DNA of 5,357 nt from the NCBI GenBank assembly GCA_020853515.1, contig JADYYU010000005.1, positions 1-5,357 of the forward strand, in the 5' to 3' direction. Position numbers and translations under genes: made by a program. Shown in pieces: positions 1 through 5,357 of the stretch. The notes beneath the pieces were generated by a model. The model worked only from the letters and a program-made list of their open reading frames with translations, made no database searches and was not told the origin of the DNA. Numbering within the stretch: the stretch's first letter is position 1; the number at the start of each line of letters is the position of its first letter. This DNA is from Chitinophagaceae bacterium. Lineage in GTDB: Bacteria; Bacteroidota; Bacteroidia; Chitinophagales; Chitinophagaceae.

Positions 1-319
1 CGATACCCAGGGTCAGGTTTTTAGACACTCCATAATCGAACCCCATCCGCATGCTGGCCTGATCGAGGCCAAAAAAGTTACTGATGCCGCTTTTGAAGGT
101 TCCAAAGCGATGCAATATCCTGAAATCCAGCACCCCTTTGCCGATCATTTCCATCGAATGTCCGTTGATGACCCTCGAAGATTTAAAGGCATTTTTTACA
201 TATTCCTTTTCGGGCTTATTTTCGTCCCCCATCAGCTTTTCAAGATCATCCCCGCTGCTCTGCGCGTTTGATTGCATAGCAAAAAAACTGAGAGTCATCA
301 TGATGAGTATTTTTTTCAT
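1..319 (-). CDS. DUF5777-family outer-membrane beta-barrel protein, N-terminal part (gene continues beyond left edge)
   Basis: The minus-strand frame opens with ATG at 319-317 and stays open to the window edge, giving 106 residues without a stop. Residues 1-19 are a signal peptide (MKKILIMMTLSFFAMQSNA, cut before Q20). An acidic, low-complexity stretch (about 21-40) follows. From about residue 44 come motifs I recognise from Bacteroidota DUF5777 proteins: 'SSRVINGHS' (47-55), 'GKGVLDFRILHRFGTF' (60-75), 'FFGLDQASMRMGFDYG' (82-97) and 'NLTLGI' (101-106). The alternating pattern of these segments suits transmembrane beta-strands of an outer-membrane barrel. Members are usually around 300 residues, so roughly two thirds is missing. 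It is the last visible gene of the cytochrome/OB-fold/YceI cluster, 35 bases after yceI, with no terminator in between. Family assignment is from motif memory. The function of DUF5777 is not known to me. Confidence 0.82.
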   Translation of the reverse strand, partial: MKKILIMMTLSFFAMQSNAQSSGDDLEKLMGDENKPEKEYVKNAFKSSRVINGHSMEMIGKGVLDFRILHRFGTFKSGISNFFGLDQASMRMGFDYGVSKNLTLGI

Positions 320-354
320 ACAATTAAATTAAAATTCCTTGTTATAAATAAAGT

Positions 355-900
355 TTATTTAACCTGACTTAGCACGCAATTCACGGCCACTTTTACATCT
401 TTTGAAATTTTGTCTTTTACGGCTCCGGGTATCGAAATATTATAATCGGCCAGCACAACACTGAAATCGCACAGCAGGGTAATCATACCACCCTTCACAA
501 TGATTTTTCCGGTATTTTTTACCTCTTTACTTACGTTGTGAATGTTCATGGTTCCGGCAACATCCGCTTTATACTCACCGTCTTTGGCAAAATTAATGGC
601 AGCCAGATTGGTAACAGACCCTTTAAAGGTCGCTCTGGGAATCTTATTACTTTCCATATAATTTTCATTAAAATGCTCCTGCAGTAATTGTCTGTCAAAT
701 ACAAAACTCTTGATCTGAACAATAAACTCAAGACGTCCGTTTTTGATGTCAAGCAATGAACCTACAGACTTATTGACACCCTCTATCGTTTCAAGAGGCG
801 TTTTGGAAGTAAAGGTGATTTTTCCTGTTTTGGTTAAATACATTTGAGCATTGCTTTGCAACGCACCAATGAGTAAAAGAATTAAGAAGAAATTTTTCAT
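355..900 (-). CDS. Exported YceI-family protein
   Basis: This 181-residue protein has a signal peptide (residues 1-18, ending QSNA before Q19) and then one YceI-like domain spanning the rest. Visible family features are the opening strand 'GKITFTSKTPLETIEG' (26-41), 'FVFDRQLLQEHFNENYMES' (66-84), 'KIPRATFKG' (86-94), 'AGTMNIHNVSKEV' (115-127) and a closing basic strand 'ISKDVKVAVNCVL' (165-177). YceI proteins form a lipocalin-like barrel, and structurally studied members bind a polyisoprenoid lipid. Length matches the usual 170-190 residues. The HFNENYMES form is typical of the Bacteroidota subgroup. The mature protein has two cysteines (C144, C175). It probably acts in the periplasm. It sits 5 bases after the OB-fold gene and 35 bases before the DUF5777 gene, so co-transcription is likely. 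No Shine-Dalgarno sequence precedes the ATG; the leader is A/T-rich. The ligand and role here are not determinable from sequence. Confidence 0.9.
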   Translation of the reverse strand: MKNFFLILLLIGALQSNAQMYLTKTGKITFTSKTPLETIEGVNKSVGSLLDIKNGRLEFIVQIKSFVFDRQLLQEHFNENYMESNKIPRATFKGSVTNLAAINFAKDGEYKADVAGTMNIHNVSKEVKNTGKIIVKGGMITLLCDFSVVLADYNISIPGAVKDKISKDVKVAVNCVLSQVK

Positions 901-905
901 AAATG

Positions 906-1340
906 TTATTTTTTATTAAGTGAACAATAAATCAGTGCCACCGTGTTACCAAAACTGGATTCAGGGTCAACCGTTACCTCTGAAACGATGCCTTTAATAT
1001 CAATCGGAGTCCCTTCGCTGATATTGGCAAGCTCTTTAATATAACGGGCGTCAATGTCGCAGGTAACAGATGACATGATGGTGTCGCTGCCGATTTCTAA
1101 TCTTACTGAATTTGAATCTTTTGTAATTTTGGTAATATTTCCATTCACAGCAATCAGTTTGTCTTTCATATTGCTGGTATCCGTTTCAATTTTTTTCATT
1201 AATTCAGCAAAACTGTAACTCATTTCCGGTTTTTGGCCTGCATAATCAGTCGTTGGTTTATTTACAAATTTCCAAACCAGCACAGCGGCAATCAAAATCA
1301 CTGCCACAGCAATCAGTAAGTATTTTAGTTTTTGATTCAT
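906..1340 (-). CDS. Membrane-anchored OB-fold (tRNA_anti-like) protein
   Basis: The protein has 144 residues. The N-terminus is basic (MNQKLK) and followed by one hydrophobic segment (about 7-26) that looks like an uncleaved inner-membrane anchor or signal anchor, placing the rest in the periplasm. Residues 41-53 form a short helix region ('SYSFAELMKKIE'), then an OB-fold-like beta region runs from 'KLIAVNGNITKI' (61-72) through 'SVRLEIGSD' (78-86) and 'GTPIDIKGIVSEV' (110-122) to 'VALIYCSL' (134-141). This arrangement resembles the small Bacteroidota 'tRNA_anti-like' OB-fold family, which despite its name is not a tRNA-binding enzyme family of known function. C94 and C139 could pair or bind something, but this is inference. 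The gene starts 3 bases after the cytochrome stop and ends 5 bases before yceI. No Shine-Dalgarno motif is seen. Family call moderately sure, function unknown. Confidence 0.75.
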   Translation of the reverse strand: MNQKLKYLLIAVAVILIAAVLVWKFVNKPTTDYAGQKPEMSYSFAELMKKIETDTSNMKDKLIAVNGNITKITKDSNSVRLEIGSDTIMSSVTCDIDARYIKELANISEGTPIDIKGIVSEVTVDPESSFGNTVALIYCSLNKK

Positions 1341-1343
1341 AGT

Positions 1344-1724
1344 TTAATTATTTATGGCTCCTTTGTTTGCCCAGGTTTCAATTTTCAAAATAGTGCAGTC
1401 ATCCAGATTGGGATTACTTTTGGGCATATTACCACTTTTGATACGGTCTAAGATATCAGTAATCCTGTCTTTTACATTTTGATACGACTGTAAGGACACA
1501 GAACCTGGTGATGCGCTACCGTGACAACCGGACTGGTCGTTGCATTTGGTGGTAATGATATTGCTCACAATGGCAGAGTATGTTGTAAGGGTAGTATCAC
1601 ACATATTGGTAGCCATAATCTCCTGCCGGTTCCGATTAGTGCAGCCAATTGTAAAGGCACTCACCACCCCAATAAATAGTAAAGTGGCTTTGATTCGTTT
1701 TCCGGTATTATCTTGTTTAAACAT
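1344..1724 (-). CDS. Small c-type cytochrome-like lipoprotein with CX5CH heme motif
   Basis: This 126-residue protein begins with a basic N-terminus (KRIK, 9-12) and a hydrophobic segment (13-27) ending 'FTIGC'. C28 is a probable lipidated cysteine, although Thr at -3 makes the lipobox imperfect. The mature part has the layout of the small Bacteroidota cytochrome c domain: 'CDTTLTTYSAIVSNIITTKC' (42-61), a heme-site-like 'CNDQSGCHG' (61-69), a helix 'SYQNVKDRITDILDRIKSG' (80-98), a predicted distal heme ligand in 'NMPK' (M100), and the closing helix 'DDCTILKIETWANKGAINN' (108-126). Cysteines C61 and C67 are five residues apart, not two, so heme attachment is inferred rather than certain. C42 and C110 may form a disulfide. 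It is the first gene of the four-gene cluster. The ATG at 1724-1722 gives a complete signal sequence, and the start is preceded only by A/T-rich DNA. It likely sits in the periplasm, tethered to a membrane, as an electron carrier or domain of an electron-transfer complex. Confidence 0.85.
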   Translation of the reverse strand: MFKQDNTGKRIKATLLFIGVVSAFTIGCTNRNRQEIMATNMCDTTLTTYSAIVSNIITTKCNDQSGCHGSASPGSVSLQSYQNVKDRITDILDRIKSGNMPKSNPNLDDCTILKIETWANKGAINN

Positions 1725-1796
1725 TATAATTTAGATTATAGTTTTTTAAGTGGGCTAAAGTAAAGCTTATAATTCAATTTATGCGTTATTGAGAGG
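1725..1796 (-). promoter_or_regulatory. Candidate promoter region of the cytochrome-OB-YceI-DUF5777 cluster
   Basis: Reading toward the cytochrome start, TACTTTAG (1762-1755) matches five of six fixed bases of the Bacteroidota -7 element TAnnTTTG and would leave a leader of about 25-30 bases. No convincing -33 TTG/TTTG lies 17-20 bases upstream, so this is weak. A promoter is expected here because a terminator (1797-1823) separates the cluster from the upstream gene. The sequence is A/T-rich and chance matches are likely. Confidence 0.25.
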
Positions 1797-1823
1797 AAAA
1801 CCACTGCGGATGCAGTGGCTTTT
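1797..1823 (-). terminator. Hairpin terminator downstream of the large CotH gene
   Basis: A perfect 7-bp inverted repeat (CCACTGC 1801-1807, GCAGTGG 1812-1818) encloses a 4-base loop. It is flanked by AAAA (1797-1800) and TTTT (1820-1823), so in the minus-strand transcript the stem is followed by a U run (UUUUCC). It begins 17 bases past the stop codon of the 935-residue gene. This is the classic intrinsic terminator layout and would insulate the cytochrome cluster from readthrough. The flanking A/T pairing makes it nearly symmetrical, but no plus-strand gene ends here. Confidence 0.8.
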
Positions 1824-1840
1824 AACCAATGATTTTCAAG

Positions 1841-4648
1841 CTACCTGACCAATGAGATATCTCCTTTGTAAGTTTCAACCGACTGATCGCGATAGCGCAC
1901 TTTGATCACATATTGGTAAGTACCCATATCGGATTCTTTGCCTTTGAATGTACCGTCCCAACCATCTGCAATTCGATTTGTTTCAAAAATCATCTTGCCC
2001 CATCTGTCAAAAATTGTCATATTCATACCGATCGCATCCTTACCTAATTTCACCCTGAATTGATCATTATTATGGTCGCCATTAGGTGTGAAGGCATTTG
2101 GAATAAATATGGTTTTGATGACACCGGTCAGCAACGGACTGGGTGGTGGTGGTGGTGGCGGTGGTGGTGGTGGGTTGTACACAAATTCCGCAACCACGGT
2201 TTCAGCATCTACATATTTAAAAGTTACATTCTTATCAGTCAAAGCCGGTGAAATGGTTGTATTCAGATTGTTTTTTTGCCAGGTGACAAAGTCGTAATCG
2301 ACTATCGGGCTGGCACCCAGATTATACATAAACCTCCTGTCGAGTTTGATGGTAGTGGGGTAGGTGGGTATCGTATTACCGTTTACAGAAATAGAACCGC
2401 TACCTGCCGGCGTCACATCAAATGTGACATCAACTGAATCCGGATTAAAATATTTAAAGTAAGCGATCACCGAATCTTTCTTTTTAAAATCAAATTGCAC
2501 CAGATCGGTGGTCATATTAGGTGCCATCGAATTCAAAGGTTCCTGTTTTTCCCAATAATCAAAAATATAATAGTTATTGGTAGATGTTGCTTTTAAGGTA
2601 TAGATACTGTCGCCTTCAATCACACGGCTCCACACATAAGGAGACTTCACATTATTGTCGAGGGCAATGTTTCCGACTCCGGCAGGCACCACGTTCAATT
2701 TGAGCTGCTGTGGATTCAAATCAAGACAAGTATCCAGTTTGCCCTCAATCACTGCGCAACGATTGGTAATATAGGTTCGCATCTGAGTGCAGTTTGCCTG
2801 CCAGTCGGCCATCGTGCCGCCCCATTTAATGGCCTGACGGTTCATTTCTGGTGTCAGAATATTAACAATGGAATCAAAATGGGCGAGCATGTTTACACAG
2901 TTCAGCGGACCATTAAACATATCGATCCAGTTGGTTTTGTACGTTTGCAGAAACTCAGCGTTATTGAGCAACTTGGCCAGCATGTCTGTATGTTTTATAT
3001 TCGGATCATTCTGAAACATCGTTGCCGGTTCGCAGGGGTCTGCATCAAATCCGGTGGTAGCCAAACCACTGTAATTCGGATTATTGAGTCCGCAAATGGC
3101 GTCCATATCCCACAGCACATAACGCCATTTTACAGGATTATTGTTTCCCCGGCCTCTCCACCACATTGTATTCCAGTTAAGCCAGTCGTGATTGACGAGA
3201 TAAGTATTAATAATGAAGTACTGACAAAAGCTGTTCACATTCAAAAATTGTTTTACATGCTCGTAATTGGCTTGCACAGCCATATTATTCGATTGAATGT
3301 AATTGTAGAGGTTTACCCAGCCGGTGTCACTGCCCAAACGAACATTTAAGCCACCCCAGTATGACAGATGGTCTACTTTCTCTTTCTTTTTACCATAATA
3401 GTATCCAAAATAGTCTCCGTCTACGCGTTCTCTCATGTCATAAACGCCCCAATAGGCGCCATTAATAAAGAGTAAAACCGGACGCCAGCGGCGAAAATCC
3501 ATTTCAAGATTGTATTTTTCGGAAAGAGTCTGTGCAAAGACATCCCGCAGGTGGGCACTGTTGTTGGGTCCCCCGGCATAATTATCTGAACCGCCCGCTT
3601 TGAGCATAATACGGTCGAACGTATCGCGTAAGGAAGTGCCAAATAAACGGTTAAAAAAAGAAGCTTTATCTCCGCTTTCATCCATTGCTTCAAAATCGAT
3701 ACCCTTTTGCGGGTAAGCCCAGGAGTCGTTTCCATGTCTGCTGCCACGTCCGCCTTCCAGCTCCAGTATCTGTGCGCCTGCAGGCGTAAAGTATTCAAAC
3801 GAGCTGAAGGTTGGCTGTGAATTTTGAAATAAGGCCCCTGCTCCCACATAGTTGCCGCAAATAGAAACCACATTGTAGGTTGAACTTTCGTTAATAAAAT
3901 AGGTATTAGTCTCTATCTGACTTGGCAATGCGGATGCAGCGCTGCTGACACCAATAGCGCGGATTGCCGTAGTGACATTGACATTGATCGGAGCGGCATA
4001 TACCGGAGAAGCTGCTGTTGGTGCTGAACCGTTTATTGTATAGTGAATGGTAACATTCGGGTCAGGGTTACTTAAGGTAACCACCTGAGGACCGGCATAA
4101 AAACCGGCTGCTAAACTAAACACCACTTTCGGTGCATAAGCAGCAAATGACGGTTGTGCATTATTAGCTGCATTGGGGGTTGGGGTAGAAAAAATCCCCC
4201 AGCTTGCTCCTCCGTCTACGGCACGGCCATTGGAATGGTTACGTTGAGTAATTCTCGTTTTCATTGAATCAATTACATTGCCGCCTGCATCCGACAAAAT
4301 GACCCAGTCGCCTAAAGTTTGCTTCAACTTAAAACTTGGATGCAGTTGCCCGCTGGGATGTGCCAGATCTCTTCCGCTGAAGAAAACCATTTTTCTCGCA
4401 CCGGCATTAATCGCCGTTGTTGCAGGTATTTGCCATTTCATCAGATTATTCGGATCATCAGAAATGTAGTAGCCGGTAACATTTACGGCAACAGCACCGG
4501 TATTATACAGTTCCATCCAGTCTTCACGTTGATTATAAGCATCCATGACCGTTGCTGTATTGGAACAGGAATACTCATTGATCAGTACCTGCGCTTTGGA
4601 AACAATAATAATAAAAGTAAAAAAAGACAGTAAAAGTATTTTTTTCAT
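1841..4648 (-). CDS. Secreted multidomain CotH-kinase-family protein with lamin-tail domain and T9SS type B sorting domain
   Basis: The 935-residue product has: signal peptide 1-19 (VSKA before Q20); lamin-tail domain about 20-130 ('VLINEYSCSN', 'DWMELYNTG', 'GYYISDDPNN'); chitobiase/hexosaminidase C-terminal-like domain about 178-250 ('VTIHYTINGSAPT'); CotH domain about 290-640; two InlB-like repeats about 648-735 and 740-824; eleven prolines (826-836); gliding-type C-terminal domain about 845-935 ('FIPNAFTPNGDHNND', 'MTIFDRWGKMIFET', 'GWDGT', 'GTYQYVIKV'). CotH signatures are 'HLRDVFAQTL' (366-375), 'FINGAYWGVYDMRERVD' (394-410), 'NHDWLNWN' (486-493) and 'WDMD' (513-516). The last two resemble the catalytic-loop and metal-binding Asp motifs of these atypical protein kinases, and Bacillus CotH phosphorylates spore-coat proteins. 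The final domain implies outer-membrane export by T9SS, so the protein should be surface-bound or released. Its substrate is unknown. The first ATG gives a clean signal peptide, and a hairpin terminator follows the stop. Confidence 0.92.
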   Translation of the reverse strand: MKKILLLSFFTFIIIVSKAQVLINEYSCSNTATVMDAYNQREDWMELYNTGAVAVNVTGYYISDDPNNLMKWQIPATTAINAGARKMVFFSGRDLAHPSGQLHPSFKLKQTLGDWVILSDAGGNVIDSMKTRITQRNHSNGRAVDGGASWGIFSTPTPNAANNAQPSFAAYAPKVVFSLAAGFYAGPQVVTLSNPDPNVTIHYTINGSAPTAASPVYAAPINVNVTTAIRAIGVSSAASALPSQIETNTYFINESSTYNVVSICGNYVGAGALFQNSQPTFSSFEYFTPAGAQILELEGGRGSRHGNDSWAYPQKGIDFEAMDESGDKASFFNRLFGTSLRDTFDRIMLKAGGSDNYAGGPNNSAHLRDVFAQTLSEKYNLEMDFRRWRPVLLFINGAYWGVYDMRERVDGDYFGYYYGKKKEKVDHLSYWGGLNVRLGSDTGWVNLYNYIQSNNMAVQANYEHVKQFLNVNSFCQYFIINTYLVNHDWLNWNTMWWRGRGNNNPVKWRYVLWDMDAICGLNNPNYSGLATTGFDADPCEPATMFQNDPNIKHTDMLAKLLNNAEFLQTYKTNWIDMFNGPLNCVNMLAHFDSIVNILTPEMNRQAIKWGGTMADWQANCTQMRTYITNRCAVIEGKLDTCLDLNPQQLKLNVVPAGVGNIALDNNVKSPYVWSRVIEGDSIYTLKATSTNNYYIFDYWEKQEPLNSMAPNMTTDLVQFDFKKKDSVIAYFKYFNPDSVDVTFDVTPAGSGSISVNGNTIPTYPTTIKLDRRFMYNLGASPIVDYDFVTWQKNNLNTTISPALTDKNVTFKYVDAETVVAEFVYNPPPPPPPPPPPSPLLTGVIKTIFIPNAFTPNGDHNNDQFRVKLGKDAIGMNMTIFDRWGKMIFETNRIADGWDGTFKGKESDMGTYQYVIKVRYRDQSVETYKGDISLVR
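2141..2173 (-). repeat. In-frame CCA trinucleotide repeat encoding an 11-proline linker
   Basis: Eleven successive proline codons (four CCA, one CCG, five CCA, one CCC in coding order) encode residues 826-836 of the CotH protein, between the second InlB-like repeat and the T9SS sorting domain. The near-pure trinucleotide tract could change length by slippage without shifting the frame. Polyproline of this length is a known ribosome-stalling sequence relieved by EF-P. The overlapping plus-strand poly-glycine reading frames are a by-product. Confidence 0.9.
2177..2707 (-). repeat. Two tandem InlB-like (divergent B-repeat) domains within the CotH protein
   Basis: Residues 648-735 and 740-824 share a pattern: 'VVPAGVGNI' against 'VTPAGSGSI' at the start, a central aromatic 'FDYWEK' against 'FVTWQK', and 'VIAYFKY' against 'VVAEFVY' at the end. 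This is the layout of bacterial beta-grasp repeat modules (divergent InlB B-repeat type), usually stalk or adhesion modules on surface proteins. The copies have diverged in sequence, so the duplication is old. Boundaries are approximate. Confidence 0.7.
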
Positions 4649-4652
4649 AATG

Positions 4653-4682
4653 CAAAAATATATAATTTGTAGATTCCTAAAA
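4653..4682 (-). promoter_or_regulatory. Candidate Bacteroidota promoter of the large CotH gene
   Basis: TATTTTTG (4660-4653 on the minus strand) matches the -7 consensus TAnnTTTG at every fixed base. A T-rich TTTT (4682-4679) lies 18 bases upstream where the -33 TTTG is expected. The element ends only 4 bases before the ATG, so transcription would start at or next to the start codon, giving a leaderless or near-leaderless mRNA. An alternative -7 candidate (TAACTTTA, about 4712-4705) would give a leader of about 50 bases. The DNA is A/T-rich, so the match is suggestive only. Confidence 0.35.
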
Positions 4683-4751
4683 TTTAAAGACTTAGAAATC
4701 AGCCCTAAAGTTAAATTTTGCAGCGGAATTATCCTATTTAATCAGTATTCA

Positions 4752-4790
4752 TTTTTTTTTTTGCGATTAATGCATGTAATTTGCATGAAA
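4752..4790 (+). promoter_or_regulatory. T-tract and TGCATG repeat upstream of the second CotH gene
   Basis: An uninterrupted run of eleven T (4752-4762) ends in TTTG (4760-4763). Two direct copies of TGCATG follow (4771-4776 and 4782-4787), of which ATGCA (4770-4774) and TGCAT (4782-4786) also form an inverted repeat. Between them TAATTTG (4777-4783) resembles a -7 element one base too short. Spacing from TTTG to this element is 13 bases, shorter than the usual 17-20. The block is within 50 bases of the plus-strand start and may hold its promoter or an operator. Confidence 0.25.
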
Positions 4791-4801
4791 TACACAATAT
4801 T

Positions 4802-5357
4802 ATGAAATTGTTAAGAAATTTATTCTTTTTTGCTATTTTGGCTTCCGGATTGAAGTTGCAGGCGCAGATTACCAGTAATCTGCCTATAGTGATCATCACT
4901 TCTGCAGGCGCAATCACCACCACACAGTCGCAGGCTACGGTCGCAATCATTGATAATGTATCCGGCATCAACCATCCTACCGACCCGCCAACTTATACCG
5001 GAATAATCGGTATAAAACTGAGGGGAAATGCCGCTTTCGCTAAAAAATCGTATTCAGTAGAAACGTGGAGTGCCCCCAATGTCAGTCTGGACACCGCGCT
5101 GATGGGTATGCCGAGCGAGAATGACTGGGTACTGCAGGCTAATTATCCTGACCGTACTTTACTCAGAGCAGATCTGGCATTTTATCTTCACGACAAAATG
5201 GGCCGCTACTCACCACGCATGAAACATTGCGAGGTCATCCTGAATAATCAATATGTAGGGGTTTATAACTTTGGTGAACAAATTAAAAGAAGTACAGGAA
5301 GACTTGATCTTGCAAAACTAACAGTAAATGATAATTTCGGACATAATATGACCGGCG
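4802..5357 (+). CDS. Exported CotH-kinase-family protein, N-terminal part (gene continues beyond right edge)
   Basis: ATG at 4802 opens a frame that stays open for 185 codons to the window edge. Residues 1-21 are a signal peptide (hydrophobic 'LFFFAILASGLKL', cut after LQA before Q22). The mature protein starts almost at once with CotH-family sequence: 'LPIVIITSAG' (27-36), 'GIIGIKLRGNAAFAKKSYSV' (67-86), 'LMGMPSENDWVLQANYPDRT' (100-119), 'LRADLAFYLHDKMGRYSPRM' (121-140), 'CEVILNNQYVGVYNFGEQIK' (143-162) and 'GRLDLAKL' (166-173). These match the N-lobe of standard CotH proteins, including the conserved RG...KK and NDW motifs. The catalytic Asp motifs and any C-terminal domains lie outside the window. 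Unlike its divergent neighbour it has no lamin-tail domain in front of the kinase. It is probably periplasmic or secreted, and whether it carries a T9SS signal cannot be seen. Its substrate is unknown. Confidence 0.9.
   Translation, partial: MKLLRNLFFFAILASGLKLQAQITSNLPIVIITSAGAITTTQSQATVAIIDNVSGINHPTDPPTYTGIIGIKLRGNAAFAKKSYSVETWSAPNVSLDTALMGMPSENDWVLQANYPDRTLLRADLAFYLHDKMGRYSPRMKHCEVILNNQYVGVYNFGEQIKRSTGRLDLAKLTVNDNFGHNMTG

Noticed and set aside
84..332. Plus-strand open frame of 82 codons
   Set aside because: It lies antisense to the start of the DUF5777 gene, whose minus-strand frame has a signal peptide and family motifs; its product resembles nothing I recognise.
546..752. Second minus-strand frame of 68 codons inside yceI
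   Set aside because: Out-of-frame shadow of the YceI coding sequence with no signal or domain pattern.
1501..1560. Possible sequencing indel explaining the CX5CH spacing
   Set aside because: The extra spacing corresponds to whole codons and the frame is intact on both sides, so a simple indel error would not produce it.
1540..1734. Plus-strand open frame of 64 codons
   Set aside because: Antisense to the cytochrome gene; the heme-site and signal-sequence evidence supports the minus strand.
2060..2297. Two overlapping plus-strand frames with glycine- or tryptophan-rich runs
   Set aside because: The GGT/TGG runs are the complement of the proline repeat in the CotH gene, not a glycine-rich protein.
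2879..3349. Plus-strand open frame of 156 codons
   Set aside because: Antisense to the CotH kinase domain; no start context, signal or recognisable domain.
3433..3873. Minus-strand frame of 146 codons
   Set aside because: Overlaps the CotH gene on the same strand in another frame and is a frame shadow; the CotH frame carries the family motifs across this stretch, so it is not evidence of a frameshift.
4278..4633. Two plus-strand frames of 63 and 104 codons
   Set aside because: Antisense to the lamin-tail domain and signal-peptide region of the CotH gene, with no supporting features.
4545..4805. Plus-strand frame of 86 codons crossing the divergent intergenic region
   Set aside because: It overlaps the CotH start and promoter region and ends at the second CotH start; its A/T-driven composition (Phe/Ile/Lys runs) looks like translated intergenic DNA.
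4738..4971. Minus-strand frame of 77 codons
   Set aside because: Antisense to the signal peptide and first strand of the second CotH protein, whose plus-strand frame is strongly supported.

Overview
The window looks like chromosomal DNA from a member of the Bacteroidota. Three things point there. A large secreted protein ends in a type B C-terminal sorting domain of the type IX secretion system (the 'gliding motility-associated' C-terminal domain). Three consecutive minus-strand genes belong to envelope families common in this phylum: an OB-fold 'tRNA_anti-like' protein, a YceI protein and a DUF5777 beta-barrel. Start codons are preceded by A/T-rich sequence rather than Shine-Dalgarno motifs, and one gene has a TAnnTTTG-type promoter match. 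I cannot name a genus. No tRNA, rRNA, CRISPR array, insertion sequence or phage gene is visible.

Layout. Positions 1-1724 (minus strand) hold a compact four-gene cluster. In transcription order it encodes a small lipoprotein cytochrome c with unusual heme-site spacing (1344-1724), a membrane-anchored OB-fold protein (906-1340), an exported YceI-family protein (355-900), and the N-terminal third or so of a DUF5777 beta-barrel protein that runs off the left edge (1-319). Gaps are 3, 5 and 35 bases, so it is very probably one operon. Positions 1725-1840 are a short intergenic region with a good hairpin terminator for the gene upstream. Positions 1841-4648 (minus) encode a 935-residue multidomain secreted CotH-kinase-family protein. 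Its order is signal peptide, lamin-tail domain, chitobiase-like C-terminal domain, CotH kinase, two InlB-like repeats, an 11-proline linker and the T9SS sorting domain. Positions 4649-4801 are a 153-base divergent promoter region. Positions 4802-5357 (plus) encode the N-terminal part of a second, single-domain-type exported CotH protein cut by the right edge.

How they may work together. All six genes encode exported or envelope proteins. The left cluster combines a predicted heme lipoprotein, an inner-membrane-anchored OB-fold, a lipid-binding-type YceI protein and an outer-membrane barrel. This suggests an envelope redox or lipid-handling module of unknown function. The right half is a divergent pair of CotH-like (atypical kinase) proteins, at least one of them sent to the cell surface or medium by T9SS. 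No direct functional link between the two halves is visible, and a terminator separates them.
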